Positions 8,164 through 16,717 of a stretch of DNA of 64,000 nt are shown here, one piece after another; positions within the stretch are counted from its first letter, which is position 1; each line of letters begins with the position of its first letter. The notes under the pieces are model-generated. The model was not told where the DNA came from, did no database searches, and was given only the letters and a program-made list of their open reading frames with translations. The position numbers were made by a program, and so were the translations under genes. Origin of the DNA: UBA1794 sp050946375 (GTDB lineage: Bacteria > Bacteroidota > Bacteroidia > Bacteroidales > Bacteroidaceae); NCBI GenBank assembly GCA_050946375.1, contig JBMNUT010000015.1, forward strand, positions 11,628 to 75,627, read 5' to 3'.

Positions 8164-8778
8164 ATGGAACAACACGAGCATTGTGTAGAAATACAAGTCT
8201 GGGGCGTCGTAGAGAGCAACAAGTCCTCCAATGCCTACGCCCTCATATTAGGAGAAAAGGAAGGAACACGCCATCTTCCTGTCATCATCGGCAAGGCTGA
8301 AGCGCAATACATACTCATCGCCCGGCAACAAATCTTCACCCCCCGGCCACTGACTCACGACTTATTCCTGAAAGTACTGTCGGCCGTAGGCTGGAGCCTC
8401 GAATATGTAGAGATATACAAGGAGAACGAAGGCGTCTTCTATGCCTATCTGGCACTCCGGCAAGGCGCGGATTCCGAAGATTTCTACCACATGGACGCCC
8501 GCACTTCCGACGCGATTGCCATCGCTCTCAAGGCACAAAAACCGATTTTCGTCAAAGAAGAAATCTTAGACCGCCTGGGCGTTACCCGCGAAGACGTAGA
8601 ACGCGGCAATCTGGAAAGTGCCTTCCGCCGCGGCGTCTCTTGCGAGCAAAGCGAAGAAGAGCTGGAAGAAGAGATGAAAAAGGCTACCGAAGAAGAAGAC
8701 TACGAACGCGCCGCCCGCCTGCGCGACCGCATCTCTGAGCTGCGACGCATGAAGGGCGAAGCGGAACAACCGCAATAA
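8164..8778 (+). CDS. Bifunctional nuclease family (DUF151) protein with UVR motif
   Basis: The 204-residue protein has two parts. Residues 5-140 form a DUF151/bifunctional-nuclease domain (LPVIIGKAEAQYI, then MDARTSDAIAIALKAQKPIFV), named after plant proteins with RNase and DNase activity. Residues 160-195 form a UVR-type motif (LEEEMKKATEEEDYERAARLRDRI) of the kind that binds partners in UvrB and UvrC. It starts with ATG at 8164 and is followed after 23 bases by rsmE, so the two are probably co-transcribed. The biochemical function in bacteria is not settled; the domain assignment is clear. Confidence 0.85.
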   Translation: MEQHEHCVEIQVWGVVESNKSSNAYALILGEKEGTRHLPVIIGKAEAQYILIARQQIFTPRPLTHDLFLKVLSAVGWSLEYVEIYKENEGVFYAYLALRQGADSEDFYHMDARTSDAIAIALKAQKPIFVKEEILDRLGVTREDVERGNLESAFRRGVSCEQSEEELEEEMKKATEEEDYERAARLRDRISELRRMKGEAEQPQ

Positions 8779-8801
8779 ACCGGCGTAAACCCTATCTGGA
8801 C

Positions 8802-9509
8802 ATGCACCTGTTTTACGCACCCGACATCGAAACCACCGGCCTCCTCCCCGACGAAGAGGCAACCCACTGCCTGCGCGTCCTGCGACTGCGCGAAGGCGAC
8901 GCCATCGACATTACCGACGGGAAGGGCAACTTCTTCCGCAGCATCATAGCCGAAGTCGGGAAACGGTCCGTACGAGTCGACCTCGAGAGCCGCACCCCTT
9001 GGGAAAAGACGTGGGGCATCGACATCCACCTGGCAGTGGCTCCCACCAAAAATGCCGACCGCATGGAATGGCTCTGCGAGAAAGCCTGCGAAATCGGCCT
9101 CGACAAACTGACCTTTCTGGAGTGCCGCTATTCCGAGCGACGCTCCCTCAAGACCGACCGCCTGCGCAAGATTCTGATTTCCGCCATGAAGCAAAGCCTT
9201 AAGGGCAGCCTCCCCGTGCTGGAAGAAATGATGCCTTTCGAACAGTTCGTACGCCTCGAGCGGCCGGGACGCAAGTTTATTGCCCACTGCCACGAAGGGG
9301 AAAAGCACTCCCTCGCCGAGGCAATCCTTCCACAGGGTACAGCCTGCACCCTGCTCATCGGCCCCGAAGGCGACTTCAGCGAGGAAGAAGTAAAGACGGC
9401 CACCGCATGCGGCTACGAGCCCATCAGCATCGGCCGTTCCCGCCTGCGCACGGAAACCGCCGCACTCGCCGCCGTCGCGCTCCTCAACCTGCAACACCAG
9501 AAACAATAA
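8802..9509 (+). CDS. rsmE: 16S rRNA (uracil-1498-N3)-methyltransferase
   Basis: A 235-residue SPOUT-class methyltransferase that modifies U1498 of 16S rRNA in the assembled 30S subunit, using SAM. The N-terminal PUA-like part shows HCLRVLRLREGD, and the C-terminal trefoil knot shows LLIGPEGDFSEEEV and SIGRSRLRTETAALAAVALL. The length is normal. It follows the DUF151 gene by 23 bases and precedes a lipoprotein gene by 21 bases, and no terminator is visible on either side, so all may share one transcript. Confidence 0.95.
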   Translation: MHLFYAPDIETTGLLPDEEATHCLRVLRLREGDAIDITDGKGNFFRSIIAEVGKRSVRVDLESRTPWEKTWGIDIHLAVAPTKNADRMEWLCEKACEIGLDKLTFLECRYSERRSLKTDRLRKILISAMKQSLKGSLPVLEEMMPFEQFVRLERPGRKFIAHCHEGEKHSLAEAILPQGTACTLLIGPEGDFSEEEVKTATACGYEPISIGRSRLRTETAALAAVALLNLQHQKQ

Positions 9510-9530
9510 CCCTTTATCACTCGGATACAA

Positions 9531-10994
9531 ATGACTTACCTTTTTTCCAAAAAGTCACGGCACTTTTTACCGAAAGTGCTGCTCCTTTTTCTGATTTGCG
9601 CAGGGCTTTTTTCCTGCGAAAAGAAGGAGTATTCCAAAATGATTCCCGCCGACGCCGCATTGGTCGTACGCTCCAACCTGAAAGCGATGGCCGAAGAAGC
9701 CGGCGGCATGGAGCAACTGAAAAAAAGAGCCTCCAGCAGTAACAACCCGCTGCTCACCGCCCTCTCCCAAGATGCCGAAGAGTGCGGAATAGCCTTCGAG
9801 GAAGACGCCTACCTCTACGCCTCCCTCAACCGCGACGAACCTACCCTTCTGTTCGCCCTTGCCGACCAAAGCAAGTTCGAGGCCAAGCTGAAAGAGCTGA
9901 ATACGCAAGGCCTCTGCGGCGAAATCCAGCAAGGCAATCCCTTCCGCTGGGTCGCTTTTCCCGGCAAGGGGCTGTGTGCCTACACCGACGACTTCGCGGC
10001 CTGGGTCTATGCCCCCATCACTCCGCCGGAAAGCATCCTGTCCCGACTGCAGGAACTGCAAAACCTGGAAGAAAAAGACATGTTCATCACCCAGGCAGGA
10101 TACCAGCATCTCGAATCGCTGAAGGGCAGCACCCGCTTCTATCTCTCGCTCGAAACGCTCCCCAACACCGACCTTATTGCCACCGCGCTCGGCATGCCTT
10201 TCCAATTATCGGCCGAAGACCTGCGGCTCTACGGCAGCATTTCCCTCACGCCGAAGCAGGCTTCGCTGAAAGCCAAGCTGTACTCGGACAACACCGAAGT
10301 GCAGGAATTCCTGGTAAGGCAGTCGCTCGACATGCACGCCGTCTCGGGAAAATATTTTTCCTACCTGCCCGACGATTTGATGGCCTGCATCGCTCTGAAA
10401 CTGGACGGAGACGGATACTCCAAAATCAATGCGATTCCCGACATCGGCTCCTCACTTTCTACCCTCGCGGAGCTGTCCGGCATCGATGCAGAGCCGTTCC
10501 TCGACTCCTTTAGCGGCGACTTCCTTTTCGCAATCCACTCGGCCGACATGCAAAACCCGATGCCGGGAATCAGCTGTTATGCGGAATGCGCAGGAAAAGG
10601 AACAAAGGAAATGCTGAAAGAAGCCATGCAGAAAAGCGGCGGACTCCTCGGCCCGATGCTCCAAACCGTATCGCCGGACAACTACATGATGCGCCTCGCG
10701 CCCGAATTTCCCATCCATCTGGGCGTGAAAGACAACGATTTCTACTTCACGACCACCGCCGGAAAGCCTTTCGAGTCTCCCAAGCACCCGCTCCGCAAAG
10801 CAGGCTATTCCGCCCTGAGCCACGGCAAACTCATTGCATACGCACTGTTCTGTCCGGGCAAACTGCAGGCAGGAAACGACTTCATCGGAGAGTATATGGG
10901 CGAAAACGCCGGACTCTTTTCCGGAATCTGTGCCATAGAATTTGCCGCACGGCCGGGCCAGGAAATAGAACTCAACGTATATTTCCCCGAATAG
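9531..10994 (+). CDS. Lipoprotein, DUF4836-like
   Basis: A 487-residue predicted lipoprotein. Residues 1-29 are a lipoprotein signal peptide ending in a lipobox (GLFSC, Cys29). The mature part starts with MIPADAALVVRSNLKAMAEEAG, as in the DUF4836 proteins of Bacteroidales; this family call is from memory and moderate. No enzymatic motif is visible. Almost the whole signal peptide (residues 2-30) is encoded by a 22-base repeat array, including the run up to the lipobox cysteine. The gene sits between rsmE and an ABC ATPase/permease pair, which hints at an envelope role. Its function is unknown. Confidence 0.75.
   Translation: MTYLFSKKSRHFLPKVLLLFLICAGLFSCEKKEYSKMIPADAALVVRSNLKAMAEEAGGMEQLKKRASSSNNPLLTALSQDAEECGIAFEEDAYLYASLNRDEPTLLFALADQSKFEAKLKELNTQGLCGEIQQGNPFRWVAFPGKGLCAYTDDFAAWVYAPITPPESILSRLQELQNLEEKDMFITQAGYQHLESLKGSTRFYLSLETLPNTDLIATALGMPFQLSAEDLRLYGSISLTPKQASLKAKLYSDNTEVQEFLVRQSLDMHAVSGKYFSYLPDDLMACIALKLDGDGYSKINAIPDIGSSLSTLAELSGIDAEPFLDSFSGDFLFAIHSADMQNPMPGISCYAECAGKGTKEMLKEAMQKSGGLLGPMLQTVSPDNYMMRLAPEFPIHLGVKDNDFYFTTTAGKPFESPKHPLRKAGYSALSHGKLIAYALFCPGKLQAGNDFIGEYMGENAGLFSGICAIEFAARPGQEIELNVYFPE
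9536..9620. repeat. 22-base repeat array R4 inside a lipoprotein signal sequence
   Basis: Units at about 9536, 9560, 9582 and 9603 (GCACTTTTTACCGAAAG, CTCCTTTTTCTGATT, GGGCTTTTTTCCTG). The array begins 5 bases after the ATG and ends just past the lipobox Cys codon at 9615. Confidence 0.7.
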
Positions 10995-10999
10995 CCCCG

Positions 11000-11067
11000 T
11001 AACTTCCGATAAAAAGCACTGCACCTTTTTTCAAAAAGCACTGCGCCTTTTCGGAAAAAGCCTTGCA
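11000..11067. repeat. 22-base repeat array R5
   Basis: Units at 11000, 11022 and 11044, exactly 22 apart, each close to a palindrome (CTTTTTTCAAAAAG, CTTTTCGGAAAAAG). It fills the gap between the DUF4836-like gene and the ABC ATPase gene. Confidence 0.8.
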
Positions 11068-11084
11068 GCAAAAAACAGAAAGAC

Positions 11085-11729
11085 ATGGAACAAATCAACA
11101 TAGAACAAGCGCTTCCGGAGGTTTTCCGCGACGGACGCCCCATAAAGAGCGACATCTGGAACACGAAGACCGAGTTCCAAAAAGGAAAAGTCTACCTTGT
11201 GGAAGCCGCTTCGGGCACCGGCAAATCGTCGCTCCTGAGCTTCATCTACGGATACCGATGCGACTTTGCCGGAAAAATCACCTTCGACGGCCAAGACGTC
11301 CGCAGCCTGAAAGCCAACGACTGGGCACACATCCGACAGAACTCCCTCTCCATCCTGTTTCAGGACCTGCGCCTCTTTCCCGAGCTCACCGCATGGGAAA
11401 ACATTCTCATCAAGAACAATCTGACGCACCACAAGGCCGAGTCGGAAATAGACGCATGGTTCGACGCACTCGGCATAGGCGACAAGAAACAGCAGCTCTG
11501 CGGCAAACTCTCCTTCGGACAGCAGCAAAGAGTAGCCATGATACGCGCTCTTTGCCAACCCTTCGACTTTATTTTCCTCGACGAGCCCATCTCTCACTTA
11601 GACGAGCAGAACAGCCAGACAATGGCGCAGCTCCTCCTCGAAGAAGCCCGCAAGCAAGGCGCCGGAATCGTCGCCACTTCCATCGGAAAACACATGGAGC
11701 TTCACTACGATACACTGCTTAAACTATGA
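11085..11729 (+). CDS. ABC transporter ATP-binding protein (LolD/MacB type)
   Basis: A 214-residue ATPase. Walker A is EAASGTGKSSLL (near residue 44), the signature is LSFGQQQRVAMIRAL, and Walker B is FIFLDEPISHLDEQ. The size and sequence type fit the ATPases that pair with FtsX-like permeases (LolD, MacB, FtsE). The next gene overlaps it by four bases (ATGA) and encodes such a permease, so the two form one transporter. Two lipoprotein genes flank the pair. A role in envelope or lipoprotein handling is inference. Confidence 0.88.
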   Translation: MEQINIEQALPEVFRDGRPIKSDIWNTKTEFQKGKVYLVEAASGTGKSSLLSFIYGYRCDFAGKITFDGQDVRSLKANDWAHIRQNSLSILFQDLRLFPELTAWENILIKNNLTHHKAESEIDAWFDALGIGDKKQQLCGKLSFGQQQRVAMIRALCQPFDFIFLDEPISHLDEQNSQTMAQLLLEEARKQGAGIVATSIGKHMELHYDTLLKL

Positions 11730-12934
11730 AACTCATCTGGAAACTTCTCCAACAACACATAAGCCCGGGCCAACTTATCGGCTTCTTTTTCGCCAACCTG
11801 TTCGGCATGGCCATCATTTTGCTCGGCATCCAATTCTACAAAGACGTAGCCCCCGTATTCAGCAGCGGCGACAGTTTTATCAAAAACGACTTCATCGTCC
11901 TGACCAAACGCATAAGCACCCTCGGCTCCCTGTCGGGCACTGCCAATGCTTTCCGCAGCAAGGAAATTGAAGAAGTGGCCCGACAGCCCTTCGCAACCGG
12001 CGTAGGAGCTTTCCAACCCGCTACCTACGAAGTGAACGCCGCGCTCGACCTGGGCGGAAGCGGCGCCGACGGAATCCGCTTCTCCACCGACATGTTTTTC
12101 GAATCCGTGCCCGACGCTTTCGTCGACGTGCAGGCCGATTCGTGGCGATACAGGCCCGGAACGCCGGAAATCCCCATCATCCTTCCCAAAAGCTACCTGA
12201 ACCTCTACAACTTCGGTTTTGCCCAAAGCCGGAGCCTGCCCAAGATTTCCGAAGGACTGATGAGCCTCATCCAGCTCGACATACGTATCTCCGGCAACGG
12301 CAAGTCGCAACACTTCCGCGGGCGCATCGTAGGTTTCTCCACACGGCTCAATACCATTCTCGTACCCGAGGCCTTCAACAACTGGGCCAATGCGGAATTC
12401 GGCGAGAAGAGTGCTGCCCCGGTCCGCCTGATTGTGGAAGTGAACAATCCGGCAGACGACCGCATTGCGCGCTTCGTGCAGTCGAAAGGCTACGAAACCG
12501 AAGACGACAAGCTCGAAGCGGGGCGCATCACTTACTTCCTGAAGCTCGTCACCGGCATCGTTCTGCTCGTGGGCGGCGTCATCAGCATCTTGTCTTTCTA
12601 CATGCTCATGCTCTCCGTCTACCTGCTCCTGCAGAAGAACACCTACAAACTGGAGAACCTCCTGCTCATCGGCTACCGGCCTTCGGCCGTGGCCCTGCCC
12701 TACCAGCTGCTCACCACGGGGCTGAATCTGGTCGTACTGCTGCTGGCTTGCCTCATTCTGTGCCTCGCCCGCGGGCAATACATGCAGGTGCTCAACCAGT
12801 TATTCCCGCAGATGGAGACCGTTTCCCTGCTGGGTTCCGTGGCAATCGGCATCGCCATCTTCGCCATAGTCTCGCTCATCAACTGTTGGGCCATACGCCG
12901 AAAAATAAACTCCATACGGCTCCACAAGAGCTGA
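11726..12934 (+). CDS. FtsX-like ABC transporter permease
   Basis: A 402-residue membrane protein. There is one N-terminal membrane segment (about residues 15-37), a periplasmic domain of about 220 residues, and three membrane segments in the C-terminal third (around ITYFLKLVTGIVLLVGGVIS, LNLVVLLLACLILCLA and SVAIGIAIFAIVSL). This is the four-segment MacB/LolE/FtsX layout. The gene overlaps the ATPase gene upstream, giving translational coupling. It is a single permease gene, so a homodimer is likely, unlike the LolC/LolE heterodimer. The substrate is not known. Confidence 0.85.
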   Translation: MKLIWKLLQQHISPGQLIGFFFANLFGMAIILLGIQFYKDVAPVFSSGDSFIKNDFIVLTKRISTLGSLSGTANAFRSKEIEEVARQPFATGVGAFQPATYEVNAALDLGGSGADGIRFSTDMFFESVPDAFVDVQADSWRYRPGTPEIPIILPKSYLNLYNFGFAQSRSLPKISEGLMSLIQLDIRISGNGKSQHFRGRIVGFSTRLNTILVPEAFNNWANAEFGEKSAAPVRLIVEVNNPADDRIARFVQSKGYETEDDKLEAGRITYFLKLVTGIVLLVGGVISILSFYMLMLSVYLLLQKNTYKLENLLLIGYRPSAVALPYQLLTTGLNLVVLLLACLILCLARGQYMQVLNQLFPQMETVSLLGSVAIGIAIFAIVSLINCWAIRRKINSIRLHKS

Positions 12935-12973
12935 GCAGCAGGAGTCTCTCCACAAACCCCATACGTTTTGCTC

Positions 12974-14479
12974 ATGAACCGCCTGAACTTTTTCCAAAAA
13001 CTGCCGGCACTTTTCCGGAAAAGCGCCGCGCTTTTTCCCCTCGGCCTGCTGCTTTTTGCCGGAGCATGCAGCGATGAAGACTTTTCCACCTCGCCGGCTG
13101 ACCAGCCGTTCTTCATGGCCGACACGCTTTTCTTCGATACTTTGATCAGCACCGTACCCAGTTCTACCCGGCAGATAGTGCTCTACAACCCGAACGACAA
13201 AGACCTCCGCATCGAACGCATAGCCCTTCGCAGCCAAGGCAGCTCGGGATTCATGATCAACGTCGACGGGCAACCCGGAAACGATGCGGAAGGAAACTAT
13301 CAGGAGATTAGCGATGTGGAAATATGGCGGCAAGACAGTCTGTACATTCTGGTAGAAGCCCGTCTGCCCGAGCAAGGCGCTTCCACGCCACAGCACGTGA
13401 CCGACGAGATAATCGTGCAGACCAACGGCGAAACGCGCAGCATCGTACTTTCAGCCTATGCGCAAGACGCGCTCATCCTGCACGGACATACTATCAGCCA
13501 GGATACCGTGCTTTCCGCCGGAAAGCCGCTGGTTGTGTACGACAGCCTCGTCGTTCCCGCAGGAGTCACCCTCACCTGTCAGGCCGGAGCGCGGCTCATG
13601 TTTCACAATGGAGCCGGGCTTAGCGTGCACGGCACCCTCATCACCGAAGGCACCGCCACGCAACCGGTCGTCTTCCGCAGCGACCGAATGGACCGGCTCT
13701 TCAGCTACTTACCCTACGACAATACGCCCGGATTGTGGGAAGGCATACACTTCCATCCCGAAAGCGAAGGCAACGTACTTGCCTTTGCCGACATCCACTC
13801 AGCCAACACCGCCGTGCTGTGCAGCCCTTCAGCCGACCGTTCGCAGCAAAAGCTCGTGCTGTACTCCACACGCATCCACAACTCTGCCTACAATGCCCTG
13901 CAACTATGGCAATGCAACGTAGAGGCCACAAACTGCCTGTTCAGCAACTCCGGCCAGGAACTCGTCAGCCTTACCGGAACGGAAGCGCGCTTTGTGCACT
14001 GTTCCCTGCTTAATTTCTACCCGTTTGCCGCACACGACGACGCCCTGCTCCGTGCCTATTCCGACCAGGCCGAAGAGGGAAACGGGAACAACGACCCGGC
14101 TTCTACCGCCGACACGACGCGGGTATGGCTCCTGAACTGCCTGCTTTCGGGTAAAGAGAACTCCACTCCCGACCACAGTGCCCTCACCGCAGAAGAAAAA
14201 GGACTGTATATCGCAGGCGACGAGGCAACCGTATTCATCGAACACGCTACCGCCATCTCCGACAACGAGCACTACGTCAACCTGAACGAGCGAGGCGATT
14301 ACCAATACGACTTCCACCCCACGGCCGAAAACCTGGGCGTCAACGCACTGACCAGCCCAGAAGCTCAGGAAACGGCCCAAGGCGTACCCCAAGACCTCGA
14401 CGGGAATTCACGCATACAAGACGGGGCTCCCGACGCCGGATGCTACGAATATCAGCAGAGTGCAGGCACTTCCGAATAA
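12974..14479 (+). CDS. Lipoprotein with right-handed beta-helix repeats
   Basis: A 501-residue predicted lipoprotein starting at the ATG of MNRLNFF, with a lipobox at LFAGAC (Cys32); a TTG six bases upstream is an unlikely start. After a domain of about 130 residues, residues 160-390 show the irregular short-strand pattern of pectin-lyase-like parallel beta helices (LTCQAGARLMFHNGAGLSVH, then GLWEGIHFHPESEGN). The end resembles the DLDGNSRIQDGAPDAGCYEY tail common in such Bacteroidales proteins. Residues 4-31 of the signal peptide are encoded by a 22-base repeat array, and another array spans the stop codon. It lies 39 bases after the permease gene. A surface or polysaccharide-related role is possible but not shown. 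Confidence 0.78.
   Translation: MNRLNFFQKLPALFRKSAALFPLGLLLFAGACSDEDFSTSPADQPFFMADTLFFDTLISTVPSSTRQIVLYNPNDKDLRIERIALRSQGSSGFMINVDGQPGNDAEGNYQEISDVEIWRQDSLYILVEARLPEQGASTPQHVTDEIIVQTNGETRSIVLSAYAQDALILHGHTISQDTVLSAGKPLVVYDSLVVPAGVTLTCQAGARLMFHNGAGLSVHGTLITEGTATQPVVFRSDRMDRLFSYLPYDNTPGLWEGIHFHPESEGNVLAFADIHSANTAVLCSPSADRSQQKLVLYSTRIHNSAYNALQLWQCNVEATNCLFSNSGQELVSLTGTEARFVHCSLLNFYPFAAHDDALLRAYSDQAEEGNGNNDPASTADTTRVWLLNCLLSGKENSTPDHSALTAEEKGLYIAGDEATVFIEHATAISDNEHYVNLNERGDYQYDFHPTAENLGVNALTSPEAQETAQGVPQDLDGNSRIQDGAPDAGCYEYQQSAGTSE
12985..13066. repeat. 22-base repeat array R6 inside a second lipoprotein signal sequence
   Basis: Units at 12985, 13007, 13028 and 13049 (GAACTTTTTCCAAAAA, GCACTTTTCCGGAAAAG, GCGCTTTTTCCCC, CTGCTTTTTGCC). 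The array stops one base before the lipobox Cys codon at 13067. Confidence 0.75.
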
Positions 14480-14533
14480 AAGTGCCTGCACTTTCGTCTG
14501 AAAGCGGAAGCACTTTCTCCGGAAAGTTGCGCC
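14466..14533. repeat. 22-base repeat array R7 across a stop codon
   Basis: Units at 14466, 14488 and 14510, exactly 22 apart (GCACTTCCGAATAAAAG, GCACTTTCGTCTGAAAG, GCACTTTCTCCGGAAAG). It covers the last codons and stop of the beta-helix lipoprotein gene. Confidence 0.8.
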
Positions 14534-14595
14534 ACCAAAGGAAAGAAGGCACATCATTAGCGCCCTATTTATTCGCGTATTCCGCATTTTTTATG

Positions 14596-14603
14596 TACGT
14601 TTG
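14596..14603 (+). promoter_or_regulatory. -7 box upstream of the helicase gene
   Basis: TACGTTTG matches TAnnTTTG and lies 22 bases before the helicase ATG at 14625. No clear -33 box is visible. It shows that the upstream in-frame TTG at 14601 lies inside the promoter and is not the start. Confidence 0.5.
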
Positions 14604-14624
14604 CTACCTGAAACAGCCAGCAAA

Positions 14625-16664
14625 ATGCAGCAAAAGGTAGCCTCAACAGAAATCGACACCGACAACAAGGAATTTCAGGATGCGCTGCACTTGACGCAGT
14701 ACACCCGCACTTCCCTGTTCCTCACGGGCAAGGCCGGGACGGGAAAGTCTACCTTTTTGCGCTACATCTGCGCCCATACCAAGAAAAAATACGTCGTACT
14801 CGCCCCCACCGGCATAGCGGCCATCAACGCGGGAGGCACCACGCTCCACAGCTTCTTCCGCCTCCCCTTTCGCCCGGTGCTGCCGGACGACCCGGACTAC
14901 AGCCTGCGGGAAAACAAAATCTACCGCACACTCCGCTACACGGCCGAGCACCGCGAACTGATCCGCAAGATAGAACTCGTCATAATCGACGAGATTTCCA
15001 TGGTCCGCGCCGACCTTATCGATCTCATCGACCGCATCCTGCGCGTTTATTCGCGTAACCTCCGCGAACCGTTCGGCGGGAAACAAATCCTTTTGGTAGG
15101 CGACATTTTTCAGCTGGAGCCGGTGGTCAAGAGCGACGAACGCGAGATTCTGAACCGCTTCTACCCCTCCCCGTTCTTCTTCCACGCACGTGTTTTCCGC
15201 GAATTCCCGCTGGTTTCCATCGAGCTGAAGAAAGTCTACCGGCAAAAAGACCCCGTCTTTGTCCGGCTTCTCGACCGCATCCGCTCGGGCGAAGCCGGCA
15301 CGGCAGAATTACAGTTGCTCAACCTTTGCCACCGGGATGCGGCATCGGCAGAAAAAGACTCCGAACAGGTGCGCATCACCTTGGCCAGCAAGCGCGGCAC
15401 GGTGGACTACATCAACGAACACCGCCTGCAACAATTACCCGGCGAGTGCGTCGTTTTCCGCGGAACGGTCAGCGGGGAATTTCCCGAAACAGCGCTCCCG
15501 ACCTCGATGGAACTTACCTTAAAACCGGGAGCGCAGGTCATCTTCGTGAAAAACGACACCGAGAAACAGTTCGTCAACGGCACGGTAGGCATCATAACCG
15601 AGCTGGGCAACGACGGACTCATCACCGTCCGTACCGACGAGGGGCGTATCTGCTCCGTGCGACAGGCGCAATGGAACAACATCCGCTACTGCTACAATGA
15701 AGAAGAACGCCGCATCGACGAAGAAATCATCGGCAGCTTCGAGCAATATCCCCTGAAACTCGCTTGGGCCATCACCATACATAAAAGCCAGGGGCTTACC
15801 TTCAATCGGGTAAATGTGGACCTGAGCGGAGGCGTATTCGCCGCAGGTCAGACGTATGTGGCCCTGAGCCGTTGCACATCGCTGGAGGGGCTTAGTCTGA
15901 GTACCCCCGTATCCCCGTCCGACATCTTCGTAAGCCGCGACGTACGGGCCTTCGCCTCGCAGTTCAACAACCCGCAGGCCATACGCAAAGCACTCAAGGG
16001 CGCCAAAGCCGACATGGAGTACCGTGCCGCACTGGATGCGTTCGAAAGCGACGACTTCAGCAGCTGTCTGGACCATTTGTTCTGCGCCATGCACGAACGA
16101 TACGACCTGGAACGCCCGCTCATACGCCGCTTCCTCAGCCACAAGTTGGGCATCATACGCCGCCTCAAGGCGGAGAATTCCGCCCTGCGCAGCAAGGAAG
16201 CCGAGCGAAAGAGGCAGCTCCGGCATCTGGCCGACGAGTACTGCCAGATGGGAAACGACTGCATTACGCTGGCAAAGGACGTGCGGGCCGCTTTAGCCAA
16301 CTACAACAAAGCGCTGGAACTCGACCCCTCTCACACGGAAAGCTGGATAAGAAAAGGCATCACCCTCTTCGACGCTCCACAACAAGACGCGCACGAAGCC
16401 CTGAAATGCCTCAACCAGGCCGTCCGGCTCAGCCCGCTCAATTTCAAAGCGCTCTACAACCGCGGACGAATACGCCTCCACTTTTCCATGCTCGACGAGG
16501 CACTGAGCGACCTGCTGCGGGCTGCCGAACTGAAAAAGACACACGCTGCCGTCCACGACCGCCTGGCCGAAGTCTACGACGCCATGGGCAATGAGGAACA
16601 AGCCGAGCTACACCGGCGCATTGCCGAAGAGCTGCGCAAAATAAAGCGGAAAGGCGCCGAATAA
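14625..16664 (+). CDS. Pif1/RecD-like helicase with C-terminal TPR repeats
   Basis: A 679-residue superfamily 1 helicase. Walker A is GKAGTGKST (residues 35-43), Walker B is LVIIDEISMV (near 120), and the C-terminal motifs AWAITIHKSQGLTF and YVALSRCTSLEGL are those of Pif1/RecD helicases that unwind DNA 5' to 3'. Residues from about 540 to the end form at least three TPR repeats (ALANYNKALELDPSH, AVRLSPLNFKALYNRGRI, LAEVYDAMGNEEQA), which usually bind proteins. The start is the ATG at 14625 because the more upstream TTG lies in the -7 box. The helicase call is firm. The partner of the TPR part is unknown. Confidence 0.9.
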   Translation: MQQKVASTEIDTDNKEFQDALHLTQYTRTSLFLTGKAGTGKSTFLRYICAHTKKKYVVLAPTGIAAINAGGTTLHSFFRLPFRPVLPDDPDYSLRENKIYRTLRYTAEHRELIRKIELVIIDEISMVRADLIDLIDRILRVYSRNLREPFGGKQILLVGDIFQLEPVVKSDEREILNRFYPSPFFFHARVFREFPLVSIELKKVYRQKDPVFVRLLDRIRSGEAGTAELQLLNLCHRDAASAEKDSEQVRITLASKRGTVDYINEHRLQQLPGECVVFRGTVSGEFPETALPTSMELTLKPGAQVIFVKNDTEKQFVNGTVGIITELGNDGLITVRTDEGRICSVRQAQWNNIRYCYNEEERRIDEEIIGSFEQYPLKLAWAITIHKSQGLTFNRVNVDLSGGVFAAGQTYVALSRCTSLEGLSLSTPVSPSDIFVSRDVRAFASQFNNPQAIRKALKGAKADMEYRAALDAFESDDFSSCLDHLFCAMHERYDLERPLIRRFLSHKLGIIRRLKAENSALRSKEAERKRQLRHLADEYCQMGNDCITLAKDVRAALANYNKALELDPSHTESWIRKGITLFDAPQQDAHEALKCLNQAVRLSPLNFKALYNRGRIRLHFSMLDEALSDLLRAAELKKTHAAVHDRLAEVYDAMGNEEQAELHRRIAEELRKIKRKGAE

Positions 16665-16717
16665 ACGGCAGAAGCCGAATAACGGAAAAACGAATACCTT
16701 TAAAAACAATAAGCCAT

